From Fictibacillus solisalsi (GTDB lineage: Bacteria > Bacillota > Bacilli > Bacillales > Fictibacillaceae): a stretch of 64,000 bases of DNA. The position numbers were made by a program, and so were the translations under genes. Shown in pieces: positions 15,736 to 24,540 of this stretch; the stretch's first letter is position 1, and each line of letters opens with the position of its first letter. The stretch is from the NCBI RefSeq assembly GCF_900103485.1, contig NZ_FNHW01000001.1, positions 345,418 through 409,417 on the forward strand. Direction: 5' to 3'. The notes under the pieces are model-generated. The model made no database searches, had not been told where the DNA came from, and was given only the letters and a program-made list of their open reading frames with translations.

Positions 15736-16998
15736 ATGAGGAATGAATTACATATGGAAATGGCTCCAGCGAAGCCTGTATCACTCAAGAAGAAAATAGG
15801 TATGGTTGGTCCAGGGCTGATCACAGCTGCTACAGGTGTAGGAGCAGGTGATTTAGTAGCTGCCTTGGTTGCCGGTGCTGCATTTGGCATGACCTTTGTT
15901 TGGGCCATCGTTTTAGGAGCCGTTTTTAAGTATTTTATAAATGAAAGTATGGGCCGCTTCCAATTGGCTACAGGCAAAACAATCTTGGAAGGATGGCATT
16001 CCTTAGGACGTTGGATCACAGGCTATTTTGGAATATATTCTGTTATTTTTGGATTTGTCTATGGTGCAGCAATCGCTTCGTCCTGTGCGCTGGCGATGAC
16101 TGCCATGTTTCCGGTACTTCCTTTATGGGCATGGGCTATTATCCACTCTATTGTAGGATATGTGCTCGTTTTGTTTGGAAGATACTCTTTTTTCGAACGG
16201 ATCATGACTGTCCTGGTAGGGGTTATGTTTGTGACGGTTGTTGGAACTGCAGCAATGACTGCCCCTAACTTGCTGAATATCGCCTCAGGTGTCGTGCCTC
16301 AAGTTCCTGAGGGTTCACTGTTTAACGTGCTTGGACTTATTGGGGGAGTGGGCGGTACAATATCTATGGTCTCTTACGGCTATTGGCTGAAAGAGAAGGG
16401 ATGGAGCGGGAAATCCTGGATCCCGTCTATGAGAATAGATTCCAAAGTGGCTTATACCGTAACAACAATCTTCTCATTATCGGTTCTCGTCATCGGGGCT
16501 CAATTTTTATATGGTACTGAGATCAAACTAAATGGAGAACAAGGGCTGATTCAACTTTCCAATCTGCTGGGTGAAGACATGGGCTCAGGCGTACGCTGGT
16601 TATTTTTAATCGGTTTCTGGTCGGCTTCTTTCACTTCATTACTGGGACCATGGAACGGCTTGCCTTATTTGTTTGCCGATTTTGTACGAACGGTTAAAAG
16701 GGATAAAAAGTCAACGGTCTCACTTCATAAAACAAAATCCTATAAATTCTACTTGTTCTTGCTGACTTTTCCATCGATGCTTCTCCTTTTTATTGGGGAA
16801 CCGGTAGCCATCATTATTGGATACGGGGTGCTTGGAGCCACGTTTATGCCGTTTTTGGTTATATCCTTGTTTATTTTGCTTAATTCCAAGTGTCTAGAGA
16901 AAGATTACAGAAACAATTGGGTGAGCAATACAGTGTTCATATTATGCATAGGGTTATTTTTATTTCTTGCTTATACTCAGTTATCGGATATGTTCTAG
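15736..16998 (+). CDS. Nramp-related membrane transporter with atypical substrate site
   Basis: The 420-aa protein has about eleven helices in the Nramp order. In transmembrane segment 1, where Nramp metal transporters have DPGN, it reads GPGLITAATGVGAGDL. In the segment 6 position (canonical MPH-like), it reads GTISMVSYGYW. The Asp-Asn and Met metal ligands are therefore absent and the substrate is probably not Mn2+ or Fe2+ in the usual way. AAAGGAGG precedes the ATG. It is a single gene with its own terminator. Confidence 0.8.
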   Translation: MRNELHMEMAPAKPVSLKKKIGMVGPGLITAATGVGAGDLVAALVAGAAFGMTFVWAIVLGAVFKYFINESMGRFQLATGKTILEGWHSLGRWITGYFGIYSVIFGFVYGAAIASSCALAMTAMFPVLPLWAWAIIHSIVGYVLVLFGRYSFFERIMTVLVGVMFVTVVGTAAMTAPNLLNIASGVVPQVPEGSLFNVLGLIGGVGGTISMVSYGYWLKEKGWSGKSWIPSMRIDSKVAYTVTTIFSLSVLVIGAQFLYGTEIKLNGEQGLIQLSNLLGEDMGSGVRWLFLIGFWSASFTSLLGPWNGLPYLFADFVRTVKRDKKSTVSLHKTKSYKFYLFLLTFPSMLLLFIGEPVAIIIGYGVLGATFMPFLVISLFILLNSKCLEKDYRNNWVSNTVFILCIGLFLFLAYTQLSDMF

Positions 16999-17013
16999 TC
17001 ATGTGAAAAGTAT

Positions 17014-17055
17014 AAAAACAAGCCATTCTCTCATAAAGAGAATGGCTTGTTTTTA
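17014..17055. terminator. Bidirectional terminator
   Basis: A perfect stem AACAAGCCATTCTCT / AGAGAATGGCTTGTT with a 5-nt loop is flanked by A and T runs. It serves the transporter gene and the convergent ArsR gene. Confidence 0.92.
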
Positions 17056-17071
17056 CTTTTCTGATATAACA

Positions 17072-17995
17072 TTAAGAATATAAAATCCTCATCAAAATAT
17101 CCTGTGGGTAATCACCGAGCATGTTTCCGAACAGGTTGATTCCGCCGATGTGGGTTGCGTCTGATTTGATGCCCACTCGGAAGTTCAAGTACTTTTGTTT
17201 ATCGACCAGAACGTCCTTTAATGTCATATCGGATACCCTCACTTCGTCCAGAAAGCTTCCTTCCCAGTTGATTTTCCACGTTTTCAGGAGTCCGTATTGA
17301 GTGTGCCCATCGGTTGGGAACCAAACCGGATTCAGTATTCCTTTTCTTTCCCCGAAATCTCCAGGGCATGTCCAGGTGCAGATTTCCTTGTTGTTTACCC
17401 AGATGGTGATATCAGAAGGCCACTCATGATTGTATTGGGGGGCTTCTGAACAGAGCTCCATGGAAAATTGCACCGATTGAATGTTTGCCTTTGGAGGCAG
17501 CTGCAACGGAAACCGGTAGTCCACATACCCTTTTCGAAACCAGATCAGCTGAGCGTTCACCCGTTCTGGATGATAAAAAAGCTCGGGTTCATCAAAAGGA
17601 TCGAGCACCCCATTTTTTGTAATGATGCCGCAGGTGGGTGAGATGTCCGAATCGGTATAATGTCCGATCGGCATCTCAAGTTCATAGACATTTTCCTTGA
17701 TCTCGTAATCGAAGTTCATTCTGAGGTCCATGTGAATATCATCAAATACCCTTGAGCATACTTTCATGGTTCCTCTCGTTGCCGGAAGCACTTCTGTATA
17801 GATGATTCCTGCTTTTTCCAAAACACGGACGTTTAGAGCAATGGTGGAGACCGCCAAATTCAGTTCTTCGGCGATTTCATTCACATTCATTTTTTTTTGA
17901 TTTAATAATTTTAGAATATCAATTCTAACTTTGGATGATAGCGCATGAGCGACTTTAATCAGTGTATCGGATTCGTCAATGGTTAGCTCCAGCAA
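17072..17995 (-). CDS. ArsR-type HTH regulator with large C-terminal sensor domain
   Basis: The 307-aa protein has an N-terminal winged HTH (residues ~8-80; SSKVRIDILKLL, VNEIAEELNLAVSTIALNV) and about 210 C-terminal residues rich in aromatic and beta-forming residues (WFRKGYVDYRFPLQLPP, WPSDITIWVNNKE). This second part is far larger than in classical metal-sensing ArsR and may be a sugar-binding beta-sandwich. No metal-binding cysteine motif is seen. It is divergent from a sugar ABC importer and GH2 enzyme, so it likely controls them. Confidence 0.8.
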   Translation of the reverse strand: MLELTIDESDTLIKVAHALSSKVRIDILKLLNQKKMNVNEIAEELNLAVSTIALNVRVLEKAGIIYTEVLPATRGTMKVCSRVFDDIHMDLRMNFDYEIKENVYELEMPIGHYTDSDISPTCGIITKNGVLDPFDEPELFYHPERVNAQLIWFRKGYVDYRFPLQLPPKANIQSVQFSMELCSEAPQYNHEWPSDITIWVNNKEICTWTCPGDFGERKGILNPVWFPTDGHTQYGLLKTWKINWEGSFLDEVRVSDMTLKDVLVDKQKYLNFRVGIKSDATHIGGINLFGNMLGDYPQDILMRILYS

Positions 17996-18353
17996 TGTAA
18001 TGCAACCCCTATCTGTTTGGTTATGAACACGTTCACTTATGGGTCAATCATAAAATATAAATACGATTGTACAAAGACAATTTTAGGGTTTAAACAATAA
18101 ATTACCAACTAAAAAAGATATTGACTTATCAAAAGGAAAGGTTTATCTTAACAATTAATACAGATATTATGTTTCAAACAATATATTTGTATTGATTGAA
18201 TGTAAAATAACAAATAGGATCTGCAGCCAAGATTTGCGCTATAAATTATCAGAATATTAGGAAAAGGAGGTAAAGTTACGGAGTAAATGAAAAGCTGTTT
18301 TTTAGTATTACAGTTATGTAAGCGCTTTAATAAAAAGATAAGGGGAGATCAAT
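17996..18353. other. Divergent control region of the sugar locus
   Basis: The stretch holds the promoters of both the ArsR-type gene and the ABC operon. It is very AT-rich. A dyad TGAAC-AC-GTTCA (18024-18035) lies 29 bases before the regulator start and is a candidate operator. A cre-like motif and a tiny reading frame near the operon start are listed separately. Confidence 0.5.
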
Positions 18354-18361
18354 ATGAATAA
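18287..18361 (+). CDS. Possible 24-aa leader reading frame
   Basis: ATG 18287 is preceded by AAAAGGAGG and a nearer GGAG, and the frame runs 24 codons to a TAA that overlaps the ATG of the binding-protein gene. The peptide (start MKSCFLVLQLCKRFNKK) is not recognised. It could couple translation or be fortuitous. Confidence 0.3.
   Translation: MKSCFLVLQLCKRFNKKIRGDQYE
18317..18330. promoter_or_regulatory. cre-like site upstream of sugar ABC operon
   Basis: TGTAAGCGCTTTAA matches TGWNANCGNTNWCA at all but one position (A instead of C at position 13). It lies 23 bases before the binding-protein start, so CcpA repression of this sugar operon is plausible. Confidence 0.6.
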
Positions 18362-19622
18362 GAAAGTAAGAGTAATCGTCAGCGGTTTCGTTTTACTTGT
18401 ATTACTGCTTTCCTTAGGAGCGTGCAGTTCGAAGTCTTCATCGGGTTCAGCCGGAGGGAAGAATGAGATTGTTTTCTGGAATCCGTTCACAGGGCCTGAC
18501 GGAAAAAACATGAAGGCGATGGTTGATGCCTATAACAAAACCAATCCAAAATATAAAGTGAAGAACATCTCACTGGCAGAAGGCGATATGTATGCCAAAA
18601 TTCCAACGGTGGTTAACTCCAAAAGAAACATTCCAGATTTGAACATTGTTCATGCGGAACGGATCAAGCAATTCGTGGACAAGGACATGCTCATTCCGAT
18701 GGATGATTACCTTTCCAAGTATCCGGAGATTAAAGCGGAAAACTATATTAAAGCAGGCTGGGATATTGGAAGCCTGGATAATAAGCGATATAGTGTTCCG
18801 TTGGATGTACATAGCTTTGTCATGTACTACAACAAAGATCTGGTAAAAAAATATGTACCGAATGCTCTGGACGACAACATCGTAACCTACGATGAGATCA
18901 AGGCAGCGGGTGCGAAAGCGAAAAAGGACAAAATTATTGCCATGCCGGTCACCTGGATGAAGCCAACCTTCCTTTCGGTGTACAGCCAAATGGGTGGCAG
19001 CATCACGAGCGATGGCACACAGCCAACTTTGGACACGGACAAAGCAGCCGACACCCTCAAGCTTTACAATGACATGGTCAAATCGGGCATTACCAATAAA
19101 GACGGCCAGGATGCCGGGCAGACCTTCAAGTCTGGAAAATCCATTTTTTATGCGGAAGGCATCTGGATGCAAAATGACGTGAAATCCGCCAAGAATCTCA
19201 ATTGGGGCATGACCAACTTCCCGCAGCTGAGCGATGACAAGAATAAGATGGTGAACTGGAGCTCTTCCCATCAGTTTGTGCTTTTGAAAAATCCTGAACG
19301 TGACAAAAAGAAAACAGAAGGTGTCATGAAGTTCATTGACTGGGTGAAGGATAATTCACTTCCATGGGCGGAAGCGGGACAAAACCCTGCGGCACTGGCA
19401 ACGCTCGATAACCCGGATTATCAAAAAATGCCGCAGTCGTTCCTGGTGAAGGATGCGACAGAGCAGAAGTCACTCAAAATCTTTGATTACAAATACAACG
19501 GCTATGTTTCTGAACAGCTGGATAAGATCGGCAATGATACAGTCTTCGGAAAACTTGATATTCATAAAGCATTAAAAGGTGCGCAAAAAACAGTAGAAGA
19601 CAAGATTGCCCAGGACAAGTAA
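18354..19622 (+). CDS. Sugar ABC transporter, substrate-binding lipoprotein
   Basis: The 422-aa family 1 solute-binding protein has a signal peptide ending in the lipobox LSLGAC, giving a lipid-anchored mature protein. The body (EIVFWNPFTGPDGKNMKAMV, DVHSFVMYYNKDLVKKY) is typical of oligosaccharide-binding proteins. It works with the two permeases immediately downstream. No ATPase gene is present in the operon, so a shared MsmX-type ATPase elsewhere is probably used. A hairpin follows, which may keep this transcript more abundant. Confidence 0.93.
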   Translation: MNKKVRVIVSGFVLLVLLLSLGACSSKSSSGSAGGKNEIVFWNPFTGPDGKNMKAMVDAYNKTNPKYKVKNISLAEGDMYAKIPTVVNSKRNIPDLNIVHAERIKQFVDKDMLIPMDDYLSKYPEIKAENYIKAGWDIGSLDNKRYSVPLDVHSFVMYYNKDLVKKYVPNALDDNIVTYDEIKAAGAKAKKDKIIAMPVTWMKPTFLSVYSQMGGSITSDGTQPTLDTDKAADTLKLYNDMVKSGITNKDGQDAGQTFKSGKSIFYAEGIWMQNDVKSAKNLNWGMTNFPQLSDDKNKMVNWSSSHQFVLLKNPERDKKKTEGVMKFIDWVKDNSLPWAEAGQNPAALATLDNPDYQKMPQSFLVKDATEQKSLKIFDYKYNGYVSEQLDKIGNDTVFGKLDIHKALKGAQKTVEDKIAQDK

Positions 19623-19638
19623 CCAGCCGGGTCTCTGC

Positions 19639-19672
19639 GAGGGGGCGATAGGGAGGTCCTTCTATCGCCCTC
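19639..19672 (+). promoter_or_regulatory. Intercistronic hairpin between binding protein and permease genes
   Basis: GAGGG(GG)CGATAG pairs with CTATCGCCCTC around a loop of about 10 nt, with no T run. It probably stabilises the upstream mRNA segment or attenuates permease expression. Confidence 0.6.
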
Positions 19673-19698
19673 TACTAAACGAGAACAGGAGAGAAAAT

Positions 19699-20634
19699 AT
19701 GGATGTGAAACTAACAGAAAACAAGAGAGTCGACGTTCTGTCACCCGTCAGCCTGAAGCCGCGCCGAAAAGGATTCAACGTGATGCCGGCGGTTTTCATT
19801 GGCCCGCACCTGTTGCTGTTTGCACTATTCTTTCTGATTCCGATCTTTTTTGGCGTGTATATATCGTTTACGAATTGGGACTTGATCAACACTCCCGAGT
19901 TTGTCGGGCTGGATAACTATAAGGAAATCCTCTTTCACAAGGAATCCACCTTTTACACCCAGCTGCATACAGGGCTTGGGAACACGTTCAAATTTGTGAT
20001 TTTTACCGTCCCGGCGTGTATCATCATTCCTTTACTGCTGGCATCAGCCCTTCATGTGAAGCCGAAAGGAAGTAAGTGGTTTCAAGCCATTTTTTACTTG
20101 CCTGTCTTGTTCTCCATTTCAGCAGTCATGATCATCTGGTCCATGATGTTTAACGTCTCGTTTGGACCGATCAATCATTATTTTTCATCTGCACCTAACT
20201 GGCTGGGCACACAGCCGTATGCCTGGATCGCGCTCGTGGTCGTTACGGTCTGGTGGGGAATTGGGGGAAATATGATCATCTACCAGGCCGCACTGAATGG
20301 GGTATCCAAAGATTATTATGAAGCAGCTTCCCTCGATGGAGCAGGCAGGATTCAAAAGTTCTTTCACATCACCTTACCAAGCATCAAGAATCAGCTCCTG
20401 TTCACCGTGGTCATCACCACAATCGCACAGTTTAACATTTACGGACAGGCGCTTATGCTGACAAAGGGCGGACCTTCCAGCTCAACAACAGTACTCCTCA
20501 TGTACATCCAGCAGAATGCGTTTGGCTCCGGCCAATCGATTGCTGGAATCGGTTCGGCCATGGCAGTCATTCTCGGGCTCTGTATCATGGTGGTCTCAAT
20601 CATTCAATTCTTCTTATTGAGAGAAAAGAAGTAG
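19699..20634 (+). CDS. Sugar ABC transporter permease, MalF type
   Basis: The 311-aa protein has six to seven helices and the cytoplasmic EAA loop YEAASLDGAGRIQKFFHITL-P that docks the ATPase. The start ATG 19699 follows CAGGAGAG. It is the first of two permease subunits and is spaced 13 bases from the next. Confidence 0.92.
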   Translation: MDVKLTENKRVDVLSPVSLKPRRKGFNVMPAVFIGPHLLLFALFFLIPIFFGVYISFTNWDLINTPEFVGLDNYKEILFHKESTFYTQLHTGLGNTFKFVIFTVPACIIIPLLLASALHVKPKGSKWFQAIFYLPVLFSISAVMIIWSMMFNVSFGPINHYFSSAPNWLGTQPYAWIALVVVTVWWGIGGNMIIYQAALNGVSKDYYEAASLDGAGRIQKFFHITLPSIKNQLLFTVVITTIAQFNIYGQALMLTKGGPSSSTTVLLMYIQQNAFGSGQSIAGIGSAMAVILGLCIMVVSIIQFFLLREKK

Positions 20635-20647
20635 GAGGCGGAACAGC

Positions 20648-21484
20648 TTGAAAAAATTGAACATCTCCACCCTTATTTCCTTCATATTTTTGCTTTGCAT
20701 GACCTTAATCTGGATCTTTCCTCTGGCCTGGGCATTTTTTTCATCCTTTAAAGATGAAGTCGATATCCAAACATATGGCTTTAGTATGCTTCCCGTTCAT
20801 TGGGTCATTACCAACTATCAGGACCTTCTTTTTGATAATTCAAGTACACCTGTCGCCAAGTGGTTCATGAATTCGATGATTATTTCAGTAACACAGACGG
20901 TTATGGTTCTTGTGGTGGTATCCATGGCTGCCTACGGTTATACCCGGCTGCGGTTTAAAGGAAGGGACTGGCTGTTTTCCTTCCTGCTGGCATCCATGAT
21001 GTTTCCGGCGGTCGTGAACCTGATCCCGCTCTATAAGATCATTGATACACTCGGATGGGTCAACACGTATTGGGCGGCTATTGTACCGGGAGCGGCAGCG
21101 GTCTTCAACGTTTTTCTCGTTCGTCAATTCATGATCGGCATTCCATTGGAGCTGGATGAGTCGGCCCGGATCGACGGTGCCAATGATTTTCAAATTTATA
21201 CGAAGGTGACCCTGCCGCTCATCAAACCGGTTCTGACGGTTGTTGCGTTGTTCACTTTTACGAGTTCATGGAACGACTTTTTATGGCCATCTATCGTGTT
21301 CAATGATATTGACCGGATGCCGATTACACCGGGCTTGCAGCTTCTGCAGGGAATGTATGTCACCGATATCGGGCACGCGATGTCAGCCGCACTCATCGCC
21401 ATCGTGCCGACGTTTATCCTGTATCTCTTTACACAGCGTTATTTCCTGCAGTCCATGTCACTATCATCTGGTGTAAAAGGATAG
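20648..21484 (+). CDS. Sugar ABC transporter permease, MalG type
   Basis: The 278-aa protein has six helices and the EAA-like loop ELDESARIDGANDFQIYTKV. It starts at TTG 20648, with AGGAGGCGG upstream. It pairs with the preceding permease to form the import channel. Confidence 0.92.
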   Translation: MKKLNISTLISFIFLLCMTLIWIFPLAWAFFSSFKDEVDIQTYGFSMLPVHWVITNYQDLLFDNSSTPVAKWFMNSMIISVTQTVMVLVVVSMAAYGYTRLRFKGRDWLFSFLLASMMFPAVVNLIPLYKIIDTLGWVNTYWAAIVPGAAAVFNVFLVRQFMIGIPLELDESARIDGANDFQIYTKVTLPLIKPVLTVVALFTFTSSWNDFLWPSIVFNDIDRMPITPGLQLLQGMYVTDIGHAMSAALIAIVPTFILYLFTQRYFLQSMSLSSGVKG

Positions 21485-21496
21485 GAGGGAGCCGCA

Positions 21497-21913
21497 TTGA
21501 ATCGAAAGCTGGAACGCAAGCTCGTCGTCATTGGGGCCAGTTGGCAGATTCTCTCGGGTCTGCTTACCATTTTTGCCTATGGATCGTATATCAAATCAAA
21601 GGGAAGCAGCATTCATGACACAAGCTTTGCGCAAATGAAAGCCATTCAGTCCTTATTTGGAAGTTTATATAGCTTTACTGTCACCTTTGGTATGCTTTTC
21701 GTGATCCTGGGAATCGTCAATCTGTATCTTGTCCGGTCCCTGAAGGATGACAAAGTGGAGGTCAAACGCTCGGTCTGGTTTCTGGTGCTGGGTGTCTCAT
21801 CCTACTTTCTGATGGACTTTATCGGTGCCGTCCTATTTCTCTCAGCGGGAATATTGGCACTCGCTAAAAACAAAACCATTTCCAGGCTGAATCTCTCCTC
21901 CAAACCCTATTAA
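21497..21913 (+). CDS. Small four-helix membrane protein of unknown function
   Basis: The 138-aa protein has hydrophobic segments near residues 8-30, 50-78, 92-112 and 110-127 and starts at TTG 21497 after AGGAGGG. It sits inside the sugar operon, 12 bases after the permease gene and 21 bases before the GH2 gene, so it is co-transcribed. I do not recognise the family. Confidence 0.8.
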   Translation: MNRKLERKLVVIGASWQILSGLLTIFAYGSYIKSKGSSIHDTSFAQMKAIQSLFGSLYSFTVTFGMLFVILGIVNLYLVRSLKDDKVEVKRSVWFLVLGVSSYFLMDFIGAVLFLSAGILALAKNKTISRLNLSSKPY

Positions 21914-21934
21914 ATAATCAAGGAGCTGTTATCA

Positions 21935-23704
21935 ATGGAAGCTACTGTACGAAAGGAATATCCACGTCCTCAATTTCAACGAAACGATTGGCTGAATCTC
22001 AACGGAGAATGGAACTTTCAATTCGACCATCAAAATGCAGGTGAAAAAGAAGGATGGTACAAGAAAACTGATCTTAACCAGAACATTATCGTGCCTTTTA
22101 CATATGAAACGAAGGCGAGCGGCATTCATGAGGAAACGTTTTGTCCTTATGTCTGGTACCAAAAGTCGGTTGATGTACCCAAGGAATTTGCCGGTGAGCG
22201 TGTTATCCTGCATTTTCAAGGCGCGGACTATGTGACGAAGGTGTGGGTAAACGGCATTTTTGCCGGTGAGCATCAAGGGGGGTATACAGCCTTTTCGTTT
22301 GATATCACGAACTATATTAATGAAGAAAAAGAAAACAATTTAGTGGTAAAAATAGAAGACAGCCTGAGTGAACATCAGCCGAGAGGAAAGCAGCGGTGGA
22401 TCGATAAAAATTTCGGTTGCTGGTACGTACAGACCACAGGGATCTGGCAAACTGTCTGGCTCGAATTTTTACATGAAACTCATATCCACTCTGTCAAAAC
22501 GACGCCGGATGTAGATAACGAATCAGTGGAGTTCGAGTATAAGCTGGTTCATGTCGGCCAGCAGCAAAATTTAACCTTAAAAACGGCGATTACATTTGAT
22601 GGGCAGCTGGTTAAAGATTTCAGTTTGCAGGTTGACCGTGAGCAGGCCAGTATGAAAGTGAGTCTCGCCAGTGAAATCCATGAATGGAAAGTGATGCAGT
22701 GGAGCCCAGAGCATCCGCACCTGTATGATGTGGAATTCACTCTTTATGATGAGGGTCAGGAGCTCGACCGGGTACAGTCCTATTTCGGCATGCGAAAGAT
22801 ATCCATTCAAAACGGGAACATCCTTTTGAACAATGTTCCAATCTATCAAAAGCTGCTTCTGGATCAGGGGTACTGGGAAGAATCCCATTTAACTCCGCCG
22901 TCGGAGGAAGCAATCATACTGGACATCGAAAAAACACTCGAAATGGGCTTCAATGGTGTAAGGAAACACATGAAAGTGGAAGACCAGCGCTTTCTTTACT
23001 GGGCGGACAAAAAGGGCTTGCTTGTTTGGTCAGAAATGGCCGCCAGCTATGCATTCTCGGATGATGCGGTTCAGCAATTTACCGAAGAATGGCTTGAAGT
23101 GGTTCGGCAGCAGTACAATCATCCGAGCATTATTACATGGACCCCGTTCAATGAATCTTGGGGCGTAAAGAACATTTTTATCAATGAGAAGCAGCAAAAG
23201 TTTACTGAAGGCATCTACCATCTTACGAAAGCGATCGACAGCATGCGGCCGGTCATCGTGAATGATGGCTGGGAGCATACGGTGTCTGACATCATCACCC
23301 TTCATGATTATGTGGAGTACGGAGACGAGTTCCTTAATCGTTATCGGGACAAAGAAAAGGTGGTGGGAAATGATATCGCTTTTAATAAATTCAAGCATGC
23401 CATGGCCCAAGGATACGAATATACGGGACAGCCGATCATTATCAGTGAATACGGCGGAATTGCCTTCACTTCCGAAGACGGCTGGGGTTATGGAGACCAG
23501 GTGAAGAACGAGAAAGAGTTCCTTGACCGCTATGCGTCTATAACAGAGGCCATCATGAGCCTGGATTATATATGCGGATTCTGCTACACCCAGATCACGG
23601 ATGTCCAACAGGAAGTGAACGGGCTGCTGACAGAAGATCGAAAACCGAAAGTGGACTTGTCCAAGATTAACGAGATTAATAGAAACAAGCCAGTATCAGT
23701 ATAA
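21935..23704 (+). CDS. Glycoside hydrolase family 2 enzyme
   Basis: The 589-aa protein starts with a jelly-roll sugar-binding domain (WLNLNGEWNFQFDHQN), continues with an immunoglobulin-like domain and ends with a TIM barrel. The acid/base is Glu407 in TPFNESWG and the nucleophile Glu505 in IISEYGG. There is no signal peptide, so it acts on imported oligosaccharide. The family includes beta-galactosidases, glucuronidases and mannosidases; the exact specificity is open. It ends the operon at a strong terminator. Confidence 0.9.
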   Translation: MEATVRKEYPRPQFQRNDWLNLNGEWNFQFDHQNAGEKEGWYKKTDLNQNIIVPFTYETKASGIHEETFCPYVWYQKSVDVPKEFAGERVILHFQGADYVTKVWVNGIFAGEHQGGYTAFSFDITNYINEEKENNLVVKIEDSLSEHQPRGKQRWIDKNFGCWYVQTTGIWQTVWLEFLHETHIHSVKTTPDVDNESVEFEYKLVHVGQQQNLTLKTAITFDGQLVKDFSLQVDREQASMKVSLASEIHEWKVMQWSPEHPHLYDVEFTLYDEGQELDRVQSYFGMRKISIQNGNILLNNVPIYQKLLLDQGYWEESHLTPPSEEAIILDIEKTLEMGFNGVRKHMKVEDQRFLYWADKKGLLVWSEMAASYAFSDDAVQQFTEEWLEVVRQQYNHPSIITWTPFNESWGVKNIFINEKQQKFTEGIYHLTKAIDSMRPVIVNDGWEHTVSDIITLHDYVEYGDEFLNRYRDKEKVVGNDIAFNKFKHAMAQGYEYTGQPIIISEYGGIAFTSEDGWGYGDQVKNEKEFLDRYASITEAIMSLDYICGFCYTQITDVQQEVNGLLTEDRKPKVDLSKINEINRNKPVSV

Positions 23705-23742
23705 AAAGATGCACCTCCTTCATTTTAGGAGGTGCATTTCTT
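23703..23742. terminator. Terminator of sugar operon
   Basis: The stem ATGCACCTCCT / AGGAGGTGCAT has a 7-nt loop with an A run before and a T-rich tail after. It may also serve the convergent LysE gene. Confidence 0.9.
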
Positions 23743-24364
23743 ATCTCTGGCTAAACGCGATCTTAAGCCCGATCAACGTAAACAAACTTCCTTGAATGAA
23801 ATTAATCTTGCTCGATACTCTCGGATTTTTTCGTATATAGCTTCCGGCTTTTTCAGCAAAGATGCTGATCAGCGTGAAAAGCAGCAGGGCCTGAAGCAGG
23901 AAAAGAATCCCGTAAATGAGCATTTGCAGTGACACATGTCCGCTGTGGTAATTGACAAATTGCGGCAGGAAGGCAAGGAAGAACAAGGACACTTTAGGGT
24001 TTAACAGGTTCATGATGATGCCTCGTTTGTACAGGGCTGAATAATTCAGCGAATCTGCACCGGCCAGATTAAACTGGCTGTCTTTTTCTCGAAACGACTT
24101 ATAGGCCAGGAACAATAAATAGGCAGCTCCTGCATATTTTATGATCGAGAAAACAACCGAAGACTGATAGATGACGGCGGATAAACCAGCGGTAACCGCA
24201 CTAATATGTACAACGAGACCGGTGCAAAGACCAAGAGCGGTGCTGATGCCGGCTTTTTTACCTTTGGCTATGCTTTGAGCCAAAACAAATAAATTATCAG
24301 GCCCGGGCATAATCGTCAGTACGATGGCCGCGGCCAAAAACGATAGTATGGATACTACCTCCAT
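23741..24364 (-). CDS. LysE/RhtB-family amino acid exporter
   Basis: The 207-aa protein has about six helices. It begins with the family motif AAAIVLTIMPGPDNLFVLAQ and contains NLLNPKVSLFFLAFLPQFV. Substrates of the family are amino acids such as homoserine or lysine. GGAGGG precedes the ATG at 24364. It is a single gene. Confidence 0.9.
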   Translation of the reverse strand: MEVVSILSFLAAAIVLTIMPGPDNLFVLAQSIAKGKKAGISTALGLCTGLVVHISAVTAGLSAVIYQSSVVFSIIKYAGAAYLLFLAYKSFREKDSQFNLAGADSLNYSALYKRGIIMNLLNPKVSLFFLAFLPQFVNYHSGHVSLQMLIYGILFLLQALLLFTLISIFAEKAGSYIRKNPRVSSKINFIQGSLFTLIGLKIAFSQR

Positions 24365-24540
24365 TAGATGTCCCTCCAGAATAAATTTTTACTAGTTTAC
24401 CATATAAAAAGAAAATTTTTATGGTGCATTTTTCACTATTTTTCTAGTATTTTGATTAAACTCTGCCAAAAGTTACCGATATGAAGGGGAGAATCAGATT
24501 TATTGGCTGATTCAAGACTACATAGGCAGAGGAGAATGAA

